11,186 nt of DNA from JAUYQR01 sp043727195. Its GTDB lineage: Bacteria > Pseudomonadota > Alphaproteobacteria > Rhodobacterales > Rhodobacteraceae. How positions within the stretch are numbered: position 1 is the first letter of the stretch; each line of letters begins with the position of its first letter. Position numbers and translations under genes: made by a program. The stretch covers positions 1-11,186 of the forward strand of contig JAYSYZ010000120.1 in the NCBI GenBank assembly GCA_043727195.1, in the 5' to 3' direction. Shown here piece after piece: positions 6,179-11,186 of this stretch. Under the pieces are notes generated by a model. It did not search any database, had not been told where the DNA came from, and was given only the letters and a program-made list of their open reading frames with translations.

Positions 6179-7141
6179 TCAGCCGAGACAGCGGGCGACA
6201 GCGCCACCCTGCTGGCTCCACTTGGCGTACCAGGTTACGAAGAGGTTGTATTGCGCTTCGGCATAACCGCGCTGGCTTGGGCTGAGTTCATCGGTGTCGA
6301 TGAAATTCAACGCATATTCCCGCTCCCCCTGAAGGAAGAGTAAGTATTTAAAATACAAGACAAGATCGGGGCCTTCGTCAAACGACGACAGGACTTGAAA
6401 GGCCGCTTCCAGTTCCAGCGCCTTTTGGCGCGCCTCGACGTCGCCAGCGGCAGCGGAACGTGCAAGGTTGCAAAGCGTCAACACCTGACGCGGCAAGGCA
6501 ACGCCAATACCCGTTATGGCGCCCACCGCACCACAGTTGACGTATCCATGCACAACGCCAGTATCTACGCCAACCATCAAGGTTACATCATCATCGGCTG
6601 AGGTAATGAATTCACCTGCGTAGCGCGTGTCTGCCAAGCCACCGAATTCCTTGAACCCGACGAGATTAGGGTGTTCTGCGCGCAGGGCGTTAAACAGATC
6701 CGCCCGCGTGGCAAAGCCATAGTACGGGCTGTTGTAGATGATCGCCGGCATGTCAGGTGCTGCTGACAGGATCGCCTTGAAATGCGCCCGCTGCGCCGCT
6801 GGCGAGGGGCCGCGCGACAATACGCGCGGTATGACCATCAACCCCTGCGCGCCGACCTTGGCAGCATGCCGTGTGATCGCCACGGCCGATGCGGTATTGA
6901 TGGCCCCGGTGCCGACGATCACCTTTACACCCGCATTCACCAGACGCTCGACGCCCTGCATGCGCTGCGCGTCGCTCAAAAGCGGCCAATCGCCCATTGA
7001 TCCGCAGTAGACCACTGCGGACATACCTGTTGCGACAAGTTCCTTGGCCTTGCGAACCAGGGCATCGAAATCGGGGGTGCGCTGGGGGGTGCAGGGGGTC
7101 ATCAACGCGGGAATGACGCCAGAAAAGATTTCGGCCTTCAT
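6179..7141 (-). CDS. DHDPS/NAL-family (DapA superfamily) lyase or deaminase
   Basis: This 320-aa TIM-barrel aldolase-family protein has the family landmarks: a GSMGDWP loop (47-53) in place of the GGTTGE loop of dihydrodipicolinate synthase, the tyrosine Y136 in IIYNSPYYGF and the Schiff-base lysine K164 in GFKEFGG. The loop and YNSPYYG region differ from housekeeping DapA, so a lysine-biosynthesis role is unlikely. In hydroxyproline catabolism a DapA-family enzyme (LhpC type) deaminates 1-pyrroline-4-hydroxy-2-carboxylate to 2-oxoglutarate semialdehyde. Pairing with a proline-racemase-family gene makes that or a related imino-acid reaction the best guess, but the substrate is inferred. It is about 20 residues longer than typical DapA, mainly at the C-terminus. 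An AGGAG lies 7 nt before the ATG at 7141. A predicted promoter and GntR operator lie just upstream. Confidence 0.88.
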   Translation of the reverse strand: MKAEIFSGVIPALMTPCTPQRTPDFDALVRKAKELVATGMSAVVYCGSMGDWPLLSDAQRMQGVERLVNAGVKVIVGTGAINTASAVAITRHAAKVGAQGLMVIPRVLSRGPSPAAQRAHFKAILSAAPDMPAIIYNSPYYGFATRADLFNALRAEHPNLVGFKEFGGLADTRYAGEFITSADDDVTLMVGVDTGVVHGYVNCGAVGAITGIGVALPRQVLTLCNLARSAAAGDVEARQKALELEAAFQVLSSFDEGPDLVLYFKYLLFLQGEREYALNFIDTDELSPSQRGYAEAQYNLFVTWYAKWSQQGGAVARCLG

Positions 7142-7215
7142 GAAAGCGCTCCTGTTTCAGCGTCAGATGGGCGTCGAGCGGCGGAAGCAAGCGAATGCAC
7201 ACCCGCTGCGTGTAT

Positions 7216-7243
7216 ATAATACATATTGTATTTTACATGTCGA
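7216..7243 (-). promoter_or_regulatory. Predicted sigma-70 promoter of the DapA-like/racemase operon
   Basis: Read on the minus strand, TCGACA (7238-7243) and TATTAT (7216-7221) are separated by 16 bp and each differs from the -35 and -10 consensus by one base. They lie in the only AT-rich part of the gap between the GntR stop and the DapA-like start, about 75 bp before the start codon. The inverted repeat at 7218-7232 overlaps the -10 and spacer, as expected for a repressor operator. Confidence 0.55.
7218..7232. promoter_or_regulatory. Probable GntR operator, copy 1
   Basis: AATACA-TAT-TGTATT is a perfect 6-bp inverted repeat with 3-bp spacer. It matches copy 2 at 8129-8143 in the form WATACA-N3-YGTATW, and the similarity continues into the flanks. 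Short palindromes with GTAT/ATAC arms are typical of FCD-type GntR regulators. It overlaps the predicted -10 of the enzyme operon, implying repression. An additional TGTAT half-site at 7211-7215 continues the array. Confidence 0.65.
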
Positions 7244-7256
7244 CAAATTTCTGGAC

Positions 7257-7958
7257 TTAAAGGGCGATGTTGTTGCGCTGATCGCGGGAGAGCAGCTTTT
7301 GGATCTGACGCACGATCTGATCGGCATGCGCCTTTGCCAGCCTGTCGGAGGCTTGGATGTCACGCGCGGAGATCGCCGCGATGATGTCGTCGTGCTCATC
7401 AATGACCGTGGCCGGCGGGCGATCGTCGAAGGATTGGTAATACAGCCGCAAGAGGCGCCGGCCATCATCCAGCAGCCGAACAAAGAACGCCAGATAGTAA
7501 GGATTCCGTCCGGCCTCGGCGATCGCCGCATGAAATTCGCGGTTCGTACTTATCATCGCCAACGCATCATGGTTGGCAACAGCATCGGCAAACTGCTTTT
7601 GATGGGCGCCAATGATCTCCAGGTCGCCGGGTTGCCAGTTCTGCGCGGCGAGGCGGGTGGTCACCCGGTACATCAAAGTGATGGAGTCGAAATACGACGG
7701 CAAGTTCAGAAAATCGATGTTTGAGACCATGGTCGAACGGTTGGGCAGCGTGTCGATCAAGCCTTCGGTGGCCAACCGTGCCAAGGCTTCTCGGATCGGG
7801 GTGCGAGACAGGGCAAGGCGGTCCGCTAGCTGGACTTCGTCGATCGGACTGCCGGGCAGAAGGGTCAGATCAAGGATTTCCCGCCGCAACAGGTCATAGG
7901 CTTTCTTGACCCCAAAGCCGCGCTTGCGTTCAGGTACGGCCGCAGCAGTGTCGTCCAT
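7257..7958 (-). CDS. GntR-family transcriptional regulator, FadR/FCD type
   Basis: The protein is 233 aa. An N-terminal winged helix-turn-helix spans about residues 15-80, with the GntR hallmarks AYDLLRREIL, PG-S-P-I-D-E and LADRLALSRTPIREALARLATEGLI (44-68). An all-alpha FCD ligand-binding domain follows, with H143 (REFH), H189 (DEHDDI) and H211 (KAHADQI) at positions expected for the metal and ligand site. FCD regulators usually sense the small organic acid or amino acid handled by neighbouring enzymes and release DNA when it binds. It is the first gene of the minus-strand group, 115 bp before the DapA-like gene, and divergent from the ABC transporter. Two matching palindromes flank it. The ATG at 7958 has a GAGGAAG ribosome-binding site. 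Ligand is inferred to be a hydroxyproline-type or other imino-acid intermediate. Confidence 0.93.
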   Translation of the reverse strand: MDDTAAAVPERKRGFGVKKAYDLLRREILDLTLLPGSPIDEVQLADRLALSRTPIREALARLATEGLIDTLPNRSTMVSNIDFLNLPSYFDSITLMYRVTTRLAAQNWQPGDLEIIGAHQKQFADAVANHDALAMISTNREFHAAIAEAGRNPYYLAFFVRLLDDGRRLLRLYYQSFDDRPPATVIDEHDDIIAAISARDIQASDRLAKAHADQIVRQIQKLLSRDQRNNIAL

Positions 7959-8247
7959 CAGTTGCTTCCTCGATTACCACAGCATGGATACGGGTCTGAA
8001 GCTGGCAGATCAACTCCGGACGCGCGTTCAAAGCGGCCCGCGTCAGGGCCGGGTTATCCGCATCGAGGAACGGTGGCAACGACAGCAGGTAGGGCGGCGG
8101 CCTCTAAGCCCAAGTAAATCAACTACAGTATACAAAACGTATATTCCTTACATTTTTTCTTGTGCCGCCACCGGACGAAGAACATAGTTTGGGGAGAATA
8201 ACGGCCTGTCGAATCAACAAACAATGATACCAACGGGAGAGTTACAG
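7959..8247. promoter_or_regulatory. Divergent regulator/transporter intergenic region
   Basis: The 289-bp region between the GntR start and the binding-protein start has two parts. The GntR-proximal 150 bp is GC-rich and contains a perfect 6-bp inverted repeat CGGCCC/GGGCCG (8034-8051). It also has an open minus-strand frame with no identifiable family. The distal part (about 8110-8165) is AT-rich and carries operator copy 2 and probably the promoters, for example a minus-strand TATACT (8127-8132) as a GntR -10. No convincing protein gene is present. Confidence 0.6.
8129..8143. promoter_or_regulatory. Probable GntR operator, copy 2
   Basis: TATACA-AAA-CGTATA shares the ATACA-N3-(T/C)GTAT core with copy 1. 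It is an inverted repeat of TATAC and GTATA. It lies 104 bp before the binding-protein ATG and 170 bp before the GntR ATG, in the AT-rich promoter part of the divergent region, so one site could control both the transporter and the regulator itself. Confidence 0.6.
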
Positions 8248-9054
8248 ATGAAAACATCGATCATTCTTGGCAGCCTACTGGCCGCGACGTGCCTTGGAAC
8301 GGCAGCAAGCGCCGACAAGCTTGATGACATCATGGCATCCGGAACGCTGCGCTGCGCGGTCGTTCTCGACTTTCCGCCGATGGGGTCACGCGATGCCGAC
8401 AACAACCCGATCGGGTTTGACGTCGACTATTGCAACGACCTTGCCGCCGCTCTTGGTGTGGCTGCAGAAATCGTCGAAACGCCATTTCCGGACCGTATCC
8501 CTGCGCTGGTTTCGGGTCGCGTCGATGTCGGTGTCGCCTCCACGTCCGACACGCTGGAAAGGGCGAAGACCGTCGGCTTCACCATCCCCTACTTTGCCTT
8601 CACCAACGTGGTGCTGACCCGCGAGGGCGCTGGCATCGAAAAGTTCGAGGACATGAACGGCAAGACCGTCGGTTCGGTCAGCGGCACGTTCGAAGGCATC
8701 GCGCTGGAAGAGAACATCAAGGGCTGGGGTGCTGGGGAATTCCGTCCGTATCAAAGCCAGGCCGACGTGTTCCTTGCCCTGTCGCAGGGCCAGATCGACG
8801 CCACGGTTGTTACGTCGACCGTCGCATCGGCCATCGTCGAAAGCGGGCAGTACGAAGGGCTGGTTATCAAGGGCGACGCGCCCTATCCGGTTGACTATGT
8901 TGGCCTGATCGCGCTGCGCCAGGAATATGGGATGCTGAACTACCTTGATCTGTTCGTCAACCAGCAGGTCCGGTCCGGCCGCTATCAGGAGCTTTACGAA
9001 AAGTGGGTCGGCGGCACCGCTCCCAAACTGACGATCGACAACGTCTACCGTTGA
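8248..9054 (+). CDS. Polar amino-acid ABC transporter, periplasmic substrate-binding protein
   Basis: The protein is 268 aa, family 3 extracellular solute-binding type. The start is the ATG at 8248 and not the in-frame ATG at 8224, because it has a GGGAGAG ribosome-binding site 7 nt upstream and begins a normal Sec signal peptide (M-K-T-S then a hydrophobic core) with a probable A-S-A|D cleavage after residue 22. There is no lipobox. Two lobes are visible: GTLRCAVVLDFPP (32-44), GFDVDYCNDLAAALG (56-70) and the STSDTLERAK motif (98-107), whose Arg105 binds the ligand carboxylate in this family, then a second lobe with GSVSGTFEG (142-150). It captures an amino or imino acid in the periplasm and delivers it to the two permeases. 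Placement beside a racemase-family enzyme and its regulator suggests hydroxyproline or a related imino acid; the substrate is inferred. Confidence 0.93.
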   Translation: MKTSIILGSLLAATCLGTAASADKLDDIMASGTLRCAVVLDFPPMGSRDADNNPIGFDVDYCNDLAAALGVAAEIVETPFPDRIPALVSGRVDVGVASTSDTLERAKTVGFTIPYFAFTNVVLTREGAGIEKFEDMNGKTVGSVSGTFEGIALEENIKGWGAGEFRPYQSQADVFLALSQGQIDATVVTSTVASAIVESGQYEGLVIKGDAPYPVDYVGLIALRQEYGMLNYLDLFVNQQVRSGRYQELYEKWVGGTAPKLTIDNVYR

Positions 9055-9076
9055 CACTGATCTGACGCCAAAACGG

Positions 9077-9108
9077 AAGGGCGGGCGCAGAGCCCCCCTT
9101 TCTTTCTT
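9077..9108 (+). terminator. Intercistronic hairpin, likely partial terminator
   Basis: The arms at 9077-9086 and 9092-9100 form a nine-pair stem with one bulged C and a GCAGA loop, followed directly by TCTTTCTT. It sits between the binding-protein stop and the first permease. Such structures commonly let a fraction of transcripts through and also protect the upstream mRNA, giving more binding protein than membrane subunits. Confidence 0.65.
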
Positions 9109-9137
9109 GGACCCTCCGCCACGAGGACCGTGCCAGT

Positions 9138-9803
9138 ATGTTCAACTACACCTTCCAGTGGGGCCAAGCGATTCAGAAGCTTCCGCTTTTGCTGGAAGGC
9201 GCACTGGTAACCTTGCAGATCGCGCTGATGTCCATGGCGATGGGCATCGCCTTCGCCGTCTTTCTTGCGGTCGCGCGAAATTCACGGTCACTCTGGGTTT
9301 CGGCACCGGCCACTGCCTGGGTCGAAGTGTCACGCAACACGCCCGCCCTGTTTCAAATCTACATGGCGCATTTCGGCCTTGGCTCGTTCGGCATCCATCT
9401 CAGCCCTTACGTGGCCCTGCTGGCAGGTATTACCTTCAACAATGCCGGCTACTTGGCCGAAACCTTTCGCGGGGCGTTGCGGGCGATACCGGGCACACAA
9501 TTGCGCGCCGCCAGATCGCTTGGCATGCCATCGATCCAAGCCTTTCGCCTCGTCATCATGCCGCAGATGTTTCGCATCGCCTTTCTGCCTACGACCAACC
9601 AGATGGTCTGGGCGATCCTTATGACGTCGCTCGGCGTGACCGTAGGCATGAACTCCGACCTCGCCGGAGTGACCCAGGATATCAACGTCCGCAGCTTTCG
9701 GACCTTCGAGATCTTCGCCATTGCAGCGGTGATCTATTACATCATCGCCAAGGCCGTGACCCTTGGCGCGCGCCTTCTGGCCGCGCGTCTGTTTCGGTAC
9801 TGA
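9138..9803 (+). CDS. Polar amino-acid ABC transporter permease, first subunit
   Basis: This 221-aa inner-membrane protein belongs to the HisM/GlnP-type (BPD_transp_1) permease family. Hydrophobic segments are visible at about residues 20-46, 55-80, 90-107, 150-170 and 190-212. The cytoplasmic EAA loop that contacts the ATPase spans about 108-131 (AETFRGALRAIPGTQLRAAR...SLGM). The segment EVSRNTPALFQIY (63-75) matches the usual RGTPLLVQ-type motif of the family. The ATG at 9138 follows a GAGGA at 9123-9127. It is 83 bp after the binding-protein gene, with a hairpin in between, and only 11 bp before the second permease; the two should form a heterodimeric channel. Confidence 0.93.
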   Translation: MFNYTFQWGQAIQKLPLLLEGALVTLQIALMSMAMGIAFAVFLAVARNSRSLWVSAPATAWVEVSRNTPALFQIYMAHFGLGSFGIHLSPYVALLAGITFNNAGYLAETFRGALRAIPGTQLRAARSLGMPSIQAFRLVIMPQMFRIAFLPTTNQMVWAILMTSLGVTVGMNSDLAGVTQDINVRSFRTFEIFAIAAVIYYIIAKAVTLGARLLAARLFRY

Positions 9804-9814
9804 GGGGGTGATGC

Positions 9815-10468
9815 ATGTTTGACACAGCGCTGACCCTGAGCGACCTGATGTTCCTGATCAAGGGCGCGGGAATGACGCTGGCGGTCACCTTCTTTGCGGT
9901 GACCGGCGGCACCCTGCTTGGTTTGCTGTTCGGCGTGATCCGCGCGCAGATCAGTGTGTGGGCCGCTTTGCCCCTGATTTTCGTGCTGGATGTGTTCCGC
10001 TCGGTACCTCTACTGATACAGCTTGTCCTCGCCAACGCATTTCAGGCGATTGCCGGGTTGAACATGCCGCCTTTCGCCACCTCGTGCATCGTGCTGGCGC
10101 TTTACACCTCGGCCTACTGCACCGAAATCGTGCGCGGTGCGATTGACGCGGTACCAACCGTGACGCGCCGCGCCGCACGGTCGCTTGGGCTGAGCTGGGG
10201 TCAGGACATGCGGTTCATCGTATTTCCGATGGCGTTGCGTGTTGCCTTGCCCAGCTGGATCGGCCTGACCCTTGGGGTCATGAAGGACTCGGCACTCGTC
10301 TTGTGGTTGGGCCTTATTGAACTCTTGCGGTCGGGTCAGATCCTCGTCACGCGGCTTCAGGAACCGATGTTCATCTTGATGGTCGTGGGCGCCATCTACT
10401 TCCTGATGAGCTTTCCCATTGCCCGTCTGGGCGGCCAGCTCGAAAAAAGGTGGCGCGAAAATGATTGA
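9815..10468 (+). CDS. Polar amino-acid ABC transporter permease, second subunit
   Basis: This is the 217-aa partner of the preceding permease, same family. Hydrophobic stretches lie at about 17-43, 50-75, 88-103, 150-168 and 186-202. The FRSVPLLIQL motif (61-70) and the EAA loop EIVRGAIDAVPTVTRRAARSLGLS (104-127) are visible. In the EAA loop the usual G-Q-x-E-A-A reads V-T-R-R-A-A, a mild divergence. The start at 9815 is preceded by GAGGGGG that overlaps the end of the previous gene; a nearby ATG at 9811 is out of frame. Its last 8 bp overlap the start of the ATPase gene, so translation is probably coupled. Confidence 0.93.
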   Translation: MFDTALTLSDLMFLIKGAGMTLAVTFFAVTGGTLLGLLFGVIRAQISVWAALPLIFVLDVFRSVPLLIQLVLANAFQAIAGLNMPPFATSCIVLALYTSAYCTEIVRGAIDAVPTVTRRAARSLGLSWGQDMRFIVFPMALRVALPSWIGLTLGVMKDSALVLWLGLIELLRSGQILVTRLQEPMFILMVVGAIYFLMSFPIARLGGQLEKRWREND

Positions 10469-11183
10469 GATAAAGAACGTCCACAAGTCGTTCGGTGCGC
10501 TTGAGGTGCTCAAGGGTGTAAATCTGAGTGTTGAAAAGGGCGAGGTGGTGTCCGTGATCGGGGGGTCCGGGTCGGGAAAATCAACCCTTCTGACCTGCAT
10601 CAACGGGCTGGAATCGATCAATTCCGGCTCGATCCTGGTTGACGGAGTGGAAGTCCACGCCAAGACCACCGACCTCAACAAGCTGCGCCGGAAGATCGGC
10701 ATCGTGTTCCAGCAGTTCAACGCATTCCCACATCTGACCGTGTTGGAAAACGTGACCCTCGCCCCGCGCAAGGTGCTGGGCATGCGCAAGGCCGAGGCCG
10801 AAGAGGTGGCGGTCAAGCAACTGACCCACGTCGGGCTGGCGGACAAGCTGTCGGTTTATCCGGGCCGCCTGTCTGGCGGGCAGCAGCAACGCATGGCCAT
10901 TGCCCGCGCGCTGGCGATGTCGCCCGCCTATGTGCTGTTTGACGAAGTCACCTCGGCGCTCGACCCGCAGCTTGTGGGCGAAGTGCTCGATACACTCAAG
11001 CTGTTGGCCAACGATGGCATGACGATGATCTGCGTCACGCATGAGATGAGCTTCGCGCGCGATGTATCTGACCGTGTCGCGTTCTTTCACAAGGGAGTGT
11101 TGGCCGAAATCGCACCGCCGGATCAGTTCTTCACCTCTCCCCAGCATCAGGAGACGAAGGAATTTCTGTCGAAGGTCCGTTGA
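10461..11183 (+). CDS. Polar amino-acid ABC transporter ATP-binding protein
   Basis: The protein is 240 aa, GlnQ/HisP type, and powers import through the two permeases. Walker A GGSGSGKST is at 34-42, Q-loop FQQFNAFPHLTVLENV at 83-98, signature LSGGQQQR at 137-144, Walker B VLFDEVTSALDP at 158-169 and the H-loop histidine H194 in CVTHEM. The valine in D-E-V-T-S-A-L-D, where D-E-P-T is usual, is an accepted variant in this family. The ATG at 10461 is preferred over the longer open frame to 10419 because the protein then starts with the canonical M-I-E-I-K-N-V-H-K-S-F-G; an AAAGGTGG lies just upstream. The gene is complete, ending 3 bp before the window edge, so any fifth gene of the operon would lie outside. 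Confidence 0.95.
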   Translation: MIEIKNVHKSFGALEVLKGVNLSVEKGEVVSVIGGSGSGKSTLLTCINGLESINSGSILVDGVEVHAKTTDLNKLRRKIGIVFQQFNAFPHLTVLENVTLAPRKVLGMRKAEAEEVAVKQLTHVGLADKLSVYPGRLSGGQQQRMAIARALAMSPAYVLFDEVTSALDPQLVGEVLDTLKLLANDGMTMICVTHEMSFARDVSDRVAFFHKGVLAEIAPPDQFFTSPQHQETKEFLSKVR

Positions 11184-11186
11184 GAA

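Noticed and set aside
5014..6285. A 423-codon plus-strand open frame opposite the racemase-family gene
   Set aside because: The minus strand encodes a clear family member with catalytic motifs; the plus-strand product is Arg/His-rich without domain or ribosome-binding site.
8224..8247. Upstream ATG at 8224 as the start of the binding protein
   Set aside because: The extra eight residues precede a normal signal peptide start and the ribosome-binding site lies between the two ATGs, favouring 8248.
10010..10846. A 278-codon minus-strand open frame opposite the second permease and the ATPase
   Set aside because: It lies antisense to two well-supported transporter genes and shows no family features.
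10938..10970. D-E-V-T-S-A-L-D instead of D-E-P-T-S-A-L-D as an active-site defect
   Set aside because: The catalytic aspartate and glutamate are kept and valine at this place is common in amino-acid importer ATPases.

Overview
The window looks like an alphaproteobacterial chromosome segment, most likely Rhodobacteraceae-like. This is judged from the high-GC coding sequence, the codon choice, the phn gene order with an inserted DUF1045 gene, and the AT-rich regulatory islands. No ribosomal RNA or other taxonomic marker is present, so this is an inference. I found no tRNA, rRNA, CRISPR array or intact insertion sequence.

Left part (1-4720), C-P lyase phosphonate catabolism. The window opens inside phnJ (C-P lyase proper), which runs through tightly coupled, overlapping or near-overlapping junctions into phnK, phnL and phnN. 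A DUF1045 / 2H-phosphoesterase-like gene on the opposite strand converges on phnN and overlaps its 3' end. It is transcribed divergently from phnM, and the 95-bp gap between the two holds a good candidate Pho box. Together these genes cover triphosphate-to-monophosphate cleavage of the ribosyl phosphonate (PhnM), C-P bond cleavage (PhnJ with PhnK and PhnL) and ribose-1,5-bisphosphate phosphorylation to PRPP (PhnN). No phnP is visible; the DUF1045 protein is the obvious candidate for that missing cyclic-phosphate step. phnG, phnH and phnI presumably lie upstream, outside the window.

Boundary (4721-5118). About 400 bp contain no convincing gene, two weak hairpins and a possible decayed 60-codon reading frame on the minus strand.

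Right part (5119-11183), a hydroxyproline- or imino-acid-type catabolic cassette. On the minus strand, in transcription order, lie a FadR/FCD-type GntR regulator, a DHDPS/NAL (DapA-superfamily) enzyme and a proline-racemase-superfamily enzyme with a Ser/Cys active-site pair. Divergent from them, on the plus strand, is a complete polar-amino-acid ABC importer: periplasmic binding protein, two permeases and an ATPase. The two intergenic regions of this cassette share a 15-bp inverted repeat of form WATACA-N3-YGTATW. One copy sits between the -35 and -10 of a predicted promoter for the enzymes, the other in the divergent regulator/transporter promoter region. This suggests the GntR protein controls both uptake and catabolism. 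A hairpin with a T-rich tail between the binding-protein gene and the permeases probably lowers expression of the downstream genes.
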